This document shows positions 50,259 to 59,958 of a stretch of 64,000 bases of DNA, piece by piece. The stretch comes from Oligoflexia bacterium (GTDB lineage Bacteria; Bdellovibrionota_G; JALEGL01). The notes under the pieces are model-generated. The model saw nothing but the letters and a program-made list of their open reading frames with translations, made no database searches and was not told where the DNA came from. The first letter of the stretch is position 1; each line of letters starts with the position of its first letter. Position numbers and translations under genes: made by a program. The DNA lies in NCBI GenBank assembly GCA_035326705.1, contig DAOLES010000001.1, forward strand, positions 375,653 to 439,652. Reading direction: 5' to 3'.

Positions 50259-52640
50259 CTATTGTCTCACTTCTAAATTGTATTGTTTATCAATTGTTTT
50301 TAATAATTTATCGCATTGTTTATCGATATCTTTATCTTGTAAAGTTTCTTCGTTAGATTGAAACTTTAATTTAATAGCAATGCTTTTTTTATTTTTGCCC
50401 AACTTCTTAGATTCAAATAGATCAAACAGTTGTACATCAACACAGTTTTTTATTTTTTGTTTGACAACAAAATCAATAAACTCTCCAGCTGCAAGGCTGT
50501 TATCAACAACAAAACTAAAATCTCTGGTTATGCTTGGGTAAGTTGAAAAGCTTTTGAACTTTTTTCTTCTTACTAGCATGTTTTCTATGGCTTGAGTCTC
50601 TATTTCCAAAACATAACATCTGGGTACATCATAGCGTCTACAAACTGAAGGGTGAACCTCACCCATAAATCCTATGGTTTTGTTTTGAAATTGAATCAAG
50701 GCAGACTTCCCAGGATGCAAAAACTCAATGTCTTGTGTCTCTTGCCACATTAACTGTCCCAAAGCATACTGTTCAAAAACTGTTTCTAAATCACCTTTTA
50801 AGGTAAAAAAATCTAAATCTTCTTGTTCACTGGCATACCATTTTTTTTCATCTGCTTTACCACTGATAAGCATAGCCAAACATTTTTTTTCACTTGCAGG
50901 TGAGTCCGTATTATCTAATGATGGATGTTTTCCATAAGTTTTAGATATCTCAAAAATTTTAAGGCCTTTATGTTGTTGGCTGTAATTAAAGTTTAAGTTG
51001 TTGAGTAATCCTGGAATAAGACTATTTCGCATCCACTCCGTTTTTTCATTTAAAGCATTTTTCAAGGCAATTGCTTCTTTATGCCAAAATAAATTTAACT
51101 TTGAATCTTCTTTTGAAAAAAAACTGTAGTTTTTAACTTCATGGTAAGAAGAACACTTTAAAACCGACTTTATTTTATTATTATTTGTAAATTCATCTTG
51201 TATTGAAGTAGATGTATTCAATCTTGGGATTGTGCCTTTAAAATTATCATAGCCGTAAATTCTTGCCACTTCCTCAACAAGATCAATTTCTCTAGTGATA
51301 TCATGTCTGTAGGTTGGAACTTCAACCCTAAGATCATCCCCATATTTTTGTACAGACATACCTAGCCGTGAAAGACACTCACCTGCTTCTGGCAAGTCTG
51401 TTCCTAAAACTCTACTGATGGTATGTTGCTTTAAAATATAGTCTTGCTCTTTATGTTGTTCACTCTCATACCATGTTGTAGACGCTTGATGTCCACCACA
51501 TGTTTTAATTATAAGCTTTGCCGCTTTCAGTGCACTGGGCCATACGGCTTTGGGATCAACATGACGCTCAAATCGATAAGAACTTTCGGTTGAAAGTTTT
51601 AATCTTTTGGCTGTTTGTCTGATTAAGCCCGCATCAAAACTAGCTGCTTCTAATAAAATATTTTTGCTTTCAAGTGTAACTTTTGCTCTTGCGCCACCAA
51701 TGACTCCAGCAATGGCTATGGGTCCCTCTTCATCTGCAATAATTAAATCTTGTTCATTCAAACTACGTTCAATATCATCTAGACAAAGTAGTTTTTCACC
51801 TGATTGCGCAAAACGAACAAATATTTTCCCAACCAGTTTATCTCGATCAAAACCATGCATGGGTTGTCCCGTTTCAAACATGCAATAATTGCCAATGTCA
51901 ACAACAGCATTGATTGATCTTTGGCCAACGGTTTCTAAACGATTGATAATTTTTTGCTCACTTGTTTTACATTCTATGCCATTAATTTCTACCAAAGTGT
52001 AGCAATCAACATGTTGTTTTTCTACAATCTCAATTTGCACTGAACTGTCATCTGTTCCTGTACCATAGTCTAAGCTTTTACTTTTACCATTGAGTGCCGC
52101 AGCTACTTCTCTTGCAACCCCAATTATACTCAAACAATCACCTCTGTTTGGTGTTAACTCTAATTCAAATAAAGTATCATCTAAACCCAATTGTTTTGCA
52201 GCTAATTCCCCTAAGTTTACTTTATCTGAAAAAACTATAATTCCATCTTCATCGTCTTTGGCTAGACCAAGCTCCTCTTTAGAACACAACATACCAAATG
52301 ACTCTTCGCCTCTAATTTTTGATGCTTTGATTTTTAAGCCATTGGGTAAATCAGCCCCAACTTTGGCTAAAGCCACATGATCACCTTTATTAAAATTTTT
52401 AGCTCCACAAACAATTTTATAATTTTCTTTTCCATCTGTAACGTCACATAAACGTAACTTATCCGCATTAGGATGTGGAACAAAATCCTTCACTTTTGCA
52501 ACTACAACATGTTCTAAACCTTTTCCTAGAGGCTGGACTTTATCAACTTCGATACCAACCCTTAACAAAGATTCTTCTACGGTTTTAGCGTCAACTTTAT
52601 CTATCAAATATTCGTTTAACCAACTTAATAAAACTTTCAT
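50259..52640 (-). CDS. pheT: Phenylalanyl-tRNA synthetase beta subunit
   Basis: 793 residues, normal length. A tRNA-binding (EMAP-like) domain is at about 40-150 (VVAKVKDFVPHPNADKLRLCDV). The B3/4 editing domain with GGARAKVTLESKNILLEAASFD, a B5 domain (LGTDLPEAGECLSRLG) and the C-terminal FDX-ACB anticodon-binding domain (FKSFSTYPSITRDFSFVV) follow. It works as alpha2-beta2 with PheS. The 94-bp gap to pheS has no obvious terminator. Confidence 0.97.
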   Translation of the reverse strand: MKVLLSWLNEYLIDKVDAKTVEESLLRVGIEVDKVQPLGKGLEHVVVAKVKDFVPHPNADKLRLCDVTDGKENYKIVCGAKNFNKGDHVALAKVGADLPNGLKIKASKIRGEESFGMLCSKEELGLAKDDEDGIIVFSDKVNLGELAAKQLGLDDTLFELELTPNRGDCLSIIGVAREVAAALNGKSKSLDYGTGTDDSSVQIEIVEKQHVDCYTLVEINGIECKTSEQKIINRLETVGQRSINAVVDIGNYCMFETGQPMHGFDRDKLVGKIFVRFAQSGEKLLCLDDIERSLNEQDLIIADEEGPIAIAGVIGGARAKVTLESKNILLEAASFDAGLIRQTAKRLKLSTESSYRFERHVDPKAVWPSALKAAKLIIKTCGGHQASTTWYESEQHKEQDYILKQHTISRVLGTDLPEAGECLSRLGMSVQKYGDDLRVEVPTYRHDITREIDLVEEVARIYGYDNFKGTIPRLNTSTSIQDEFTNNNKIKSVLKCSSYHEVKNYSFFSKEDSKLNLFWHKEAIALKNALNEKTEWMRNSLIPGLLNNLNFNYSQQHKGLKIFEISKTYGKHPSLDNTDSPASEKKCLAMLISGKADEKKWYASEQEDLDFFTLKGDLETVFEQYALGQLMWQETQDIEFLHPGKSALIQFQNKTIGFMGEVHPSVCRRYDVPRCYVLEIETQAIENMLVRRKKFKSFSTYPSITRDFSFVVDNSLAAGEFIDFVVKQKIKNCVDVQLFDLFESKKLGKNKKSIAIKLKFQSNEETLQDKDIDKQCDKLLKTIDKQYNLEVRQ

Positions 52641-52734
52641 AAAGCCTTAATCTTTCTTACTAAAAAAATTATATGTTTTACTCTAGAAAACAAAATAAAA
52701 ACTTTTTATCTATAAAATTGTTTGTCCTTAAACC

Positions 52735-53754
52735 TTATCCAAACTGGCCAATAAACCGAGTGTCATTTTCATAAAACCCGCGAATATCATCGATACCATA
52801 TAAAAGCATGGCTATACGCTCTACACCTAAACCAAAAGCAAAACCTGATATTTTTTCAGGATTGTACGATGACTCTTCACTTGACTCTTGGCGTAATTTT
52901 ATGACAGCATTAAATACATTAGGATCAACCATGCCGCAGCCTAAAATTTCCATCCAGCCATTTTTTCCCATAATATCAACTTCTGCGCTTGGCTCAGTAA
53001 ATGGAAAAAAGCTAGGCCTAAATCTTGTTTTAACAGAGCTTCCAAAAATCATTTTAATAAATGTTTCTAAAGTTCCCTTCAAGTCGCCAAAATGAATATC
53101 TGTGTCCACACAAAGTCCTTCAACTTGATGAAAGACAGGAGAATGGGTTGAGTCCGCGTCGTTTCTATATACACGGCCGGGAACAATAATACGCAGTGGC
53201 GGCTCGCTTTTTCGCATACATCGCACCTGGACAGGCGAAGTATGTGTTCTTAATACTGTTTTCTGATCAACAAAAAATGTATCTTGCATATCACGAGCTG
53301 GATGGTTTATAGGAAAGTTAAGTGCCTCAAAATTATAATAATCTGATTCTATTTCTGGCCCAGTAGCAACCGTAAATCCCAAAGATTTTAAGGCATCAAT
53401 TATTTCGTTCTCAACTATTGTTAATGGGTGCAATGACCCAGGAGGCATTTTTTTTCCTGGTAAAGTGATATCAATTTTTTCAGACGCAAGCTTTACTGTT
53501 TCCAGCTTATTTTCTAATTCAACTTTTTTATCCTGAAATTTTTCTTCAAGACTACTCTTAATAGCGTTGACTTCTTTGCCAAAAACTTTTTTCTCATCAT
53601 TACTCAGCTTGGATATATCTTTAAGAAAGTCTTTGAGTAGGCCCTGTTTACCCAAATAATGAGCCTTTTTATTATTCAGTTGAGCAAGATCCTTAAGTTT
53701 TGCAAGGTCTTGCTCAGCTTGTTTATAAATGGTTTTTAATTTATCTAAACTCAC
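52735..53754 (-). CDS. pheS: Phenylalanyl-tRNA synthetase alpha subunit
   Basis: 339 residues. GTG start at 53754, overlapping the rplT stop (GTGA). An N-terminal coiled coil (1-80) precedes the class II catalytic core with HPARDMQDTFF, VLRTHTSPVQ (motif 2 region) and GFAFGLGVERIAML (motif 3). It charges tRNA-Phe with Phe together with PheT. The weak GTG start is shared in style with several genes in this window. Confidence 0.97.
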   Translation of the reverse strand: MSLDKLKTIYKQAEQDLAKLKDLAQLNNKKAHYLGKQGLLKDFLKDISKLSNDEKKVFGKEVNAIKSSLEEKFQDKKVELENKLETVKLASEKIDITLPGKKMPPGSLHPLTIVENEIIDALKSLGFTVATGPEIESDYYNFEALNFPINHPARDMQDTFFVDQKTVLRTHTSPVQVRCMRKSEPPLRIIVPGRVYRNDADSTHSPVFHQVEGLCVDTDIHFGDLKGTLETFIKMIFGSSVKTRFRPSFFPFTEPSAEVDIMGKNGWMEILGCGMVDPNVFNAVIKLRQESSEESSYNPEKISGFAFGLGVERIAMLLYGIDDIRGFYENDTRFIGQFG

Positions 53755-54104
53755 GCAGCTTTTTTAACAGTATTTACAATATCTTCAAAACCTTTTGGGT
53801 CTTTTACTGCAATATCTGCCAAAACTTTGCGGTTCAATTCTACGCCAGATTTTTTTAGTAAGTTCATGAAACTACTGTAGCTTAAGTCAAAGTTTCTTGT
53901 GGCAGCATTGATTCTTTGAATCCAAAGTCTTCTAAAATCACGCTTTCTATTTTTTCTACCGGTGTATGCATTATCTAAAGCACGTTCAACAGCAATTGCT
54001 GCTAAAGAATAACAGTTCTTACGTCTTCCTCTAAAGCCTTCAGCTCTATCCATAAGCTTTTTACGTCTTCTGTTGGCCTTAAATCCTCTTTTTACTCTAG
54101 GCAT
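53751..54104 (-). CDS. rplT: 50S ribosomal protein L20
   Basis: 117 residues. MPRVKRGFKANRRRKKLM start and the typical GRRKNCYSLAAIAVERALDNAYTGRKNRKRDFR pattern. L20 binds 23S rRNA and often regulates its own operon with rpmI. It follows rpmI after 60 bp, and the stop overlaps pheS. Confidence 0.98.
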   Translation of the reverse strand: MPRVKRGFKANRRRKKLMDRAEGFRGRRKNCYSLAAIAVERALDNAYTGRKNRKRDFRRLWIQRINAATRNFDLSYSSFMNLLKKSGVELNRKVLADIAVKDPKGFEDIVNTVKKAA

Positions 54105-54164
54105 CTCTCTATCCCTCTTTCAATATACAAAATCTATTATATCGTATTATTTTGCTGTATAACC

Positions 54165-54362
54165 TTAACCATACGGAAGCATTTTTAATACTCTTGCTTC
54201 ATCCACAGCAGCTATATACATGCGCTTTCTTAACTGTCTTTTGCGCTTTGGGTCCTTAGAAGTTAAAATGTGTCTTAAATTGGCTTTTTTAGCCTTAATT
54301 TTGCCACTCTTCGTAATTTTTAAACGTTTCGCCGCGCCTCTTCTGCTTTTCATTTTAGGCAT
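54165..54362 (-). CDS. rpmI: 50S ribosomal protein L35
   Basis: 65 residues. MPKMKSRRGAAKRLKITKSGK and SKDPKRKRQLRKR are L35 hallmarks. Ribosome site GAAGGAGAAAAGC upstream. It lies 92 bp after infC, a space that in other species holds an L20-binding leader; no fold was worked out here. Confidence 0.98.
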   Translation of the reverse strand: MPKMKSRRGAAKRLKITKSGKIKAKKANLRHILTSKDPKRKRQLRKRMYIAAVDEARVLKMLPYG

Positions 54363-54454
54363 TTTGCTTTTCTCCTTCGTTTGGGCCCTTACCCATAAAC
54401 ATCCGTATAGACCGCACTCAATAAACTATTTTTAAGCGCAAATCAATCTTTTAT

Positions 54455-54973
54455 TTACTTTTTTGGTCCTAAAACCATGGTCATATTGCGTCCTTCAAGT
54501 TTAGGTGCTTGATCAATGGTGCAACGATCTTCAAGCTCTTGACTGATCTTGTTTAACATATTTAATCCTAAATCAGAGTGAACAACTTCCCTACCTCTAA
54601 AACGGATGGTGACCTTGACTTTATTGCCTTCAGTAATGAATCTAGCAATATGTTTAAGCTTAAAGTTAAAGTCGTGTTGATCGGTTGAAGGTCGCATTTT
54701 AATTTCTTTGACCTGAATAACACTTTGATTTTTCTTAGCTTCCTGGCTTTTTTTCTTTTGCTGGTACTTAAATTTACCATAATCCATGATTTTACAGACA
54801 GGAGGTCTAGCTGTTGGAGAAATTTCAATCAAGTCCAGTTGTTTGTCTTGAGCAATTCTCAGTGCTTCTTGCGTATCTAAAATCCCTAATTGATCGCCAT
54901 CCGGGCCGATAACACGCACTTTTGGCACTCGGATCATTCTATTGACCCGTTGTTTAAATTCAGTTTTCTTCAC
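54455..54973 (-). CDS. infC: Translation initiation factor IF-3
   Basis: 172 residues from the GTG at 54973. This start is chosen because GGAGGAG lies 10 nt upstream (54984-54990) and the product then starts MKKTEFKQRVNRMIR. The longer frame from 55021 would run inside thrS. Domains: N-terminal IF3-N (RVPKVRVIGPDGDQLGI), linker with KKKSQEAKKN, C-terminal IF3-C (KMRPSTDQHDFNFKLKHIARF). It dissociates subunits and checks the start codon. The non-AUG start is typical of infC, which often begins AUU, and may allow IF-3 autocontrol. Confidence 0.93.
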   Translation of the reverse strand: MKKTEFKQRVNRMIRVPKVRVIGPDGDQLGILDTQEALRIAQDKQLDLIEISPTARPPVCKIMDYGKFKYQQKKKSQEAKKNQSVIQVKEIKMRPSTDQHDFNFKLKHIARFITEGNKVKVTIRFRGREVVHSDLGLNMLNKISQELEDRCTIDQAPKLEGRNMTMVLGPKK

Positions 54974-54977
54974 GTAG

Positions 54978-56891
54978 CTATTTCTCCTCCATGTTTTCAT
55001 GTAAAAATGCAACCAATGCATCTAAACTGTATGTTTTCATATCTTTTTGGCCTCTTGCCCGTAAAGATACGGTTTTATCTTTAAGCTCTTGATCACCAAT
55101 TACAAGAGCAAAAGGAACCTTTTCTATTTGTGCTTCTCTAATTTTATAGCCCAACTTTTCACTTCTATCATCTAACTCTACCCTAAATCCTTTAGACGCA
55201 AGCTCTGTTTTTAAAGTTTTTGCATAGTTATGATGATCTTGAGTAATCGGTAAAAGCTTTAGCTGCACAGGTGCCAACCAAAACGGAAAAACACCGGCAT
55301 AATGCTCAATCAAACAGCCTAAAAAGCGTTCAATAGAACCAAACAATGCTCTATGAATCATAATGGGTGCTTTTTTCTGACCATCGTCATCGACAAACTG
55401 CAAATTAAACCGCATGGGCAAATTAAAGTCTGCCTGGATCGTGGCACATTGCCAAGATCTACCAATGGAGTCTTTAATTTTAATATCAATTTTTGGCCCA
55501 TAAAAAACCCCTTCGCCTGGGTCTTCATTGTAAGATAAACCAGATTTTTCTAAAGCACCCTGTAAAGCTTCTGTTGCCAGAGCCCAATCTTCATCTGTAC
55601 CTACGGATTTTTCTGGTCGAGTTGAGAGATAAATCTCATATTCATGAAAACCAAAACGGGCAAACATTTTTTGCACAAACTGCAAAACTTTAAAAATTTC
55701 TTCATTCAACTGCTTGGGCGCTACAAATAAATGGGCATCGTCTTGAGTAAATCCTCGCACACGCAATAAACCATGCAATACCCCTGACCGCTCATATCTA
55801 TAGACTGTGCCAAGCTCAGCTATCCGAACAGGTAAGTCTCTGTAACTCTTTAACTTTGACTTAAAAATTTGCACATGAAAAGGACAATTCATGGGCTTGA
55901 CCAGGTAGCCTTGATCATCCACATCCATACCGGAGAACATATTTTCTTGATAAAACTCAGTATGACCAGAAGTTTCCCAAAGCTTGGACTTGGCAATGTG
56001 AGGTGTATAAGCAAAATCGTAGCCATTTTGTAAATGTTGTTGTTTCCAAAACTCTTCTACCAAATGTCTGAGTAAAGCTCCTTTTGGGTGCCATAAAATT
56101 AAACCAGGCCCTACTTCATCGGACACACTGAATAAATCCAACTCTTTGCCCAATTTGCGATGATCTCTTCGTTTGGCCTCTTCAATCAAAGTTAAATAGT
56201 CTTTAAGTTCTGCTTTGCTAGAAAATGCAGTACCATAAATTCTTTGCAAAACTTCATTGTTTTCATCACCTTTAAAATAAGATGCTGATGCGTCTAAAAT
56301 TTTTACTGCTCCAATTTGTCCAGCATGTTGCACATGCGGACCTCTGCATAAATCAACAAAACCACCATGACTAAATATAGAGATATCTTCACCTTCAGGA
56401 ATATCTGCCAAACGCTCTAGCTTAAGCAACTCACCTTTTTCTTTAAAAATTGTTTTTGCTTCTTCTCTAGTCACAACCTGCCGTGAAAAAACATGTTTTT
56501 GTTCAATGCTTTTTTGCATGGCTTTTTCAATTTTTTCCAAATCCTCTTCAGTAAACGGCTGGTCTACTTTAAAATCATACTGAAATTTTTCACTGTGATC
56601 TGTTCTACCTACGTCTACCTGTGCATTGGGCCAAATTTCTTTTACCACTTGCGCCATAATGTGCTCAGCTGAGTGTTTAATCACTTCTTGGCCTTGAGGA
56701 TCTTTACTTGTAATAATAGAAAATGTACCGTCCTCCAATAGAGGGGTTCTTAAATCAACAAGCTTGCCGTTGTATTTAATGGCTAGGGCCGCTTTTGCTA
56801 AGCCTGCACCAATCATCTGTGCAACATCAAGACCACAGCTTCCTGATTCTACTTGTTTTATATCTCCATTGGGTAAGGTTAAATTAATCAA
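54978..56891 (-). CDS. thrS: Threonyl-tRNA synthetase
   Basis: 637 residues. Domains in order are TGS (1-60), editing/SAD (about 60-240, with HSAEHIMAQVVKEI), catalytic class II core (about 260-535) and anticodon-binding (about 540-637). Zn-site and motif residues: KPMNCPFHVQIF, RYERSGVLHGLLRVRGFTQDDAHLF and MIHRALFGSIERFLG. It charges tRNA-Thr. The end overlaps the infC ribosome site, and a 45-bp gap separates it from tRNA-Val. Confidence 0.98.
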   Translation of the reverse strand: MINLTLPNGDIKQVESGSCGLDVAQMIGAGLAKAALAIKYNGKLVDLRTPLLEDGTFSIITSKDPQGQEVIKHSAEHIMAQVVKEIWPNAQVDVGRTDHSEKFQYDFKVDQPFTEEDLEKIEKAMQKSIEQKHVFSRQVVTREEAKTIFKEKGELLKLERLADIPEGEDISIFSHGGFVDLCRGPHVQHAGQIGAVKILDASASYFKGDENNEVLQRIYGTAFSSKAELKDYLTLIEEAKRRDHRKLGKELDLFSVSDEVGPGLILWHPKGALLRHLVEEFWKQQHLQNGYDFAYTPHIAKSKLWETSGHTEFYQENMFSGMDVDDQGYLVKPMNCPFHVQIFKSKLKSYRDLPVRIAELGTVYRYERSGVLHGLLRVRGFTQDDAHLFVAPKQLNEEIFKVLQFVQKMFARFGFHEYEIYLSTRPEKSVGTDEDWALATEALQGALEKSGLSYNEDPGEGVFYGPKIDIKIKDSIGRSWQCATIQADFNLPMRFNLQFVDDDGQKKAPIMIHRALFGSIERFLGCLIEHYAGVFPFWLAPVQLKLLPITQDHHNYAKTLKTELASKGFRVELDDRSEKLGYKIREAQIEKVPFALVIGDQELKDKTVSLRARGQKDMKTYSLDALVAFLHENMEEK

Positions 56892-56936
56892 GATCTTCTC
56901 TTCATTGTTATTGGGTTATTGAATTATTGTATGCAA

Positions 56937-57011
56937 TGGTAGGCACGGGCAGGATTGAACTGCCGACCTCTACCGTGTCAGGGTAGCGCTCTCCCACTGA
57001 GCTACGTGCCT
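56937..57011 (-). tRNA. tRNA-Val (anticodon GAC), CCA encoded
   Basis: 75 nt. Acceptor AGGCACG/CGTGCCT, A, CCA. D-arm AGCTCAGTGGGAGAGC. The anticodon stem CTACC/GGTAG encloses loop CTGACAC with anticodon GAC. T-arm GGCAG-TTCAATC-CTGCC. It lies between thrS and skp, on the same strand. Confidence 0.95.
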
Positions 57012-57057
57012 TTATCATATTGTAAAAATTGAATTGAAATATATCATCTAAAAAGTC

Positions 57058-57594
57058 TTATTTTTTATGCACTTTGTTGTACTCTTTAATCACCAAATCA
57101 GTAATATTCATAGAAGGCTTAACATAATGAACACCACCTTCAAGTTCCTCTAAAATTAAATCATAAGAGCCTGTAGTAGCAATTTTTTTAATCACTTCTT
57201 GAATTTTTTTACCTATGTCTGCTCTAAACTCTAATTCTTGTTTTTCAACTTGTGCACGCTTTTTTTGATATTCGGTAAATTCACCTTGCATATTTTTTTG
57301 TGCATTGATGATTGCATTTTGTTTTTGTTCAAGAACCTTTTTATCCCATGCCAAACGCATTTTACCAAACTCTTCTTGCTTAGCAATCATATCACTCTCT
57401 AAATCTTTTAAGTTTTTTTCAAGACCAGAAAGCTCATTCATGGCCGTTTCCATTTTAGCACGCGCTTTTTTACCTTCTTCAATGGTATCAACAACCTTTT
57501 GAGCACTGTATACAGCTATCTTTGCCCAAGCCGTAGAACTCACACAAAGGGTTAGAACCAAAACACTTAAAAATTGATTTACTTTTTTCATCAT
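57058..57594 (-). CDS. skp: Skp/OmpH periplasmic chaperone
   Basis: 178 residues. A signal peptide (to STAWA) is followed by a long coiled-coil middle (AKMETAMNELSGLEKNLKDLESDM...) and short beta ends, the Skp jellyfish shape. It keeps outer-membrane proteins unfolded on their way to BamA, encoded 8 bp upstream. The bamA-skp neighbourhood is widespread in diderms. Confidence 0.93.
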   Translation of the reverse strand: MMKKVNQFLSVLVLTLCVSSTAWAKIAVYSAQKVVDTIEEGKKARAKMETAMNELSGLEKNLKDLESDMIAKQEEFGKMRLAWDKKVLEQKQNAIINAQKNMQGEFTEYQKKRAQVEKQELEFRADIGKKIQEVIKKIATTGSYDLILEELEGGVHYVKPSMNITDLVIKEYNKVHKK

Positions 57595-57602
57595 ATCCCC
57601 TC

Positions 57603-59939
57603 TTAAAACAACGAACCAATGGTAAAGTCAAATACTACGTTGTTTTCGTCTTCTTTTTTATCCAATGGGTAACCCCATTCAAAACGTAAAGGCCCAATGG
57701 GCGAAAACCATCTAACCCCAAAACCTACGCTTTGCCTTTGTCCGGCAAAAGTAAACATACTTTCCCCATTGTCAAATGCGTTACCCATATCAAAGAACAT
57801 AACCCCCCTGATATTGGCGGCTTTAACAATTGGAAACAGATACTCAGCATTAAAAATAACCTGTTTATTACCCCCAATAACAAAATCTGAAGTCTGTAAG
57901 TTGGAAGGGTCGTTGCTGGAGGCCACTTGAATTTTTGGCCCCAAAGATCGGATACGAAAACCTCTCAAGCTTAAAATACCTCCAGGGAAATATCGCTCAA
58001 ACAAAGGGACTCTCTGGTCACTATTTAAAGGTGCCACATAACCAGTTTCAAAATGCAATGCAAAAACTGAATCTTTTATGACCGGAATTTTACTCTTTCT
58101 AAACGCGGGAAAAAACCAACGCCCATCAAACTCACTTTTTGAAAATGCATTTTCTCCACCAAAAGGTCCTCCTGCTAACTCTTGCGAAAGTTTTAAGTAA
58201 GAGCCTGCATCAGGTTCAAAAACTTTATTACGGGTATCTCTCACTAAAGCAGTGGTAACGCTTGATGTTAGCCCACCAGTAAAGACATTTTCAACCGTTG
58301 GCCTTAAATCAGATAAGATTTGATCTACCAATGAATAAGTCAAACCTATTCTAATACGCTCTAAGCCTTTTTGATAAAGTAAATAATCAAACCCTAATGA
58401 ACCCCCTCTTGAGGTTAAGTCAAAATCAAAATATTGCCGCTCAATATTAAATGCGCTTAGATTCATTCCCCAATTACTATCTAAAAAGTAGGGATCACTG
58501 TACGTTAGGTTAAAGGCCTGTGTCCTACCACCAATTCTTGCGTTTAAATTTAAATCCACGCCATAACCAAAAAGATTACGTTTTTGTACCGTGCCTAACA
58601 ACTGAAAAGAATCTAAAGTATTAAAACCAGCACCAATATTAAAACTGCCCGTTTCTTTTTCTTTAACTTCAAATATTAAGTCAATTGAATTGTCTTGATC
58701 CGCTTTGGGTGTTTTAAGGCGCACCTCTTCAAATAAAGCTAAACGCTCAATATTGGCTTTTGAGTTACGAATTTTTTCAATGTCGTATATATCACCCTCA
58801 TGAATTTCGATTTCTCGCCTTAACACTTTATCCCTGGTGCTTTGGTTACCTACAAACTGAATGCGATTAATTTTTATTTTTGGACCTGGCTGCATAACAT
58901 AGATAATGCTAACCACTTTATTGCTTTCATCTCTCTGGTCTTGAGGAATCACGTTAACATAGGCATAACCTTTTTTTGCATAGACATCTGATAAACTGGC
59001 TATGTCACGTTGTAATGTTAGCGTATCAAAAACTTCTCCTGATTTAAGTTTAACTTTTTCTAATAATTTTTCTTTGGGCTCTAAGAGTTCGCCATCTATA
59101 TCAATATTACCAACAGTGTATTGTTCACCTTCTTCAATATTAAAAAAGATATGAATTTCACTTTTATCAGATGTAATTTTAATCAAAGGCTCAAGTATTT
59201 TTGCATTGATATAGCCTTTATTTCCATAACGACTTTTAATAATTTGCTTATCTTGCTCTAACATATCTTTTTGATATGTTCCGGAAGTTGAAATGAAACT
59301 TAAAAAATTCTTTTCTTTGGTAAACAAAAAACTCTTCAATTCTTTTTCACTAAAAATGGTATTGCCAATAAAACTGATACGCGTAACTTTAACTTTTTTA
59401 CTTTCGTCAATTCGAATCGTCAAGACACTGCCTTGCTTATCATTTTCCAATTTTTCTATACTGTAATCCAAGTCAGCTAAGTAATAGCCTTTACTGGTAT
59501 AATGATCTCTAATATTATCTAAAGAGCGTTGCAAGTCCTCTTCATTTAAAAAACTATAAGCTTTTATCTCTAACTTTTCTCTTAAAGTATCTTCTTTTTC
59601 GTTGGTGTTGCCTAAAAATTTTATTTTATCAATAAAAGGTTTTTCTTGAAGGGTGTAAAGAAGATCTCCTTGTTCATTGATTGAAACTTCAATTTTAGAA
59701 AAAAAACCTAAGGCATTAATATTTTCAATGTCTGCTTTTACTTTTTGCCTATCCAGTGAATCTCCTTTTTGGTGACTGACTACGGCTAAAACTGCATCTT
59801 TTTCAACCCGCTTATTACCTATTACGTTAATACTGCGGATGCTTTGAGCATGCACTTGATCAACAGTAAATATAAAAAAAACCAACCCAAATACAATGGG
59901 AAAAAGCTTAGAAAAAACTATGTTAAAATACTTTTGCAT
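57603..59939 (-). CDS. bamA: Outer-membrane assembly factor BamA
   Basis: 778 residues. A signal peptide (to VHAQ) precedes five POTRA domains (about 30-420, starting IRSINVIGNKRVEKDAVLAVV). The Omp85 beta-barrel (about 430-778) has the loop-6 SLRGFRI motif (VRGF type) and a C-terminal strand ending in Phe. It inserts beta-barrel proteins. Essential; genes for lolD and skp flank it. Confidence 0.97.
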   Translation of the reverse strand: MQKYFNIVFSKLFPIVFGLVFFIFTVDQVHAQSIRSINVIGNKRVEKDAVLAVVSHQKGDSLDRQKVKADIENINALGFFSKIEVSINEQGDLLYTLQEKPFIDKIKFLGNTNEKEDTLREKLEIKAYSFLNEEDLQRSLDNIRDHYTSKGYYLADLDYSIEKLENDKQGSVLTIRIDESKKVKVTRISFIGNTIFSEKELKSFLFTKEKNFLSFISTSGTYQKDMLEQDKQIIKSRYGNKGYINAKILEPLIKITSDKSEIHIFFNIEEGEQYTVGNIDIDGELLEPKEKLLEKVKLKSGEVFDTLTLQRDIASLSDVYAKKGYAYVNVIPQDQRDESNKVVSIIYVMQPGPKIKINRIQFVGNQSTRDKVLRREIEIHEGDIYDIEKIRNSKANIERLALFEEVRLKTPKADQDNSIDLIFEVKEKETGSFNIGAGFNTLDSFQLLGTVQKRNLFGYGVDLNLNARIGGRTQAFNLTYSDPYFLDSNWGMNLSAFNIERQYFDFDLTSRGGSLGFDYLLYQKGLERIRIGLTYSLVDQILSDLRPTVENVFTGGLTSSVTTALVRDTRNKVFEPDAGSYLKLSQELAGGPFGGENAFSKSEFDGRWFFPAFRKSKIPVIKDSVFALHFETGYVAPLNSDQRVPLFERYFPGGILSLRGFRIRSLGPKIQVASSNDPSNLQTSDFVIGGNKQVIFNAEYLFPIVKAANIRGVMFFDMGNAFDNGESMFTFAGQRQSVGFGVRWFSPIGPLRFEWGYPLDKKEDENNVVFDFTIGSLF

Positions 59940-59958
59940 AATTTTACAACAATCACTA

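Noticed and set aside
50259..52734. Phe attenuator leader between pheS and pheT
   Set aside because: No Phe-rich leader peptide or terminator/antiterminator pair could be found.
54978..55021. Longer IF-3 frame starting at 55021
   Set aside because: The extra residues lie inside thrS and no IF-3 has such an N-terminus; GTG at 54973 with GGAGGAG is better.
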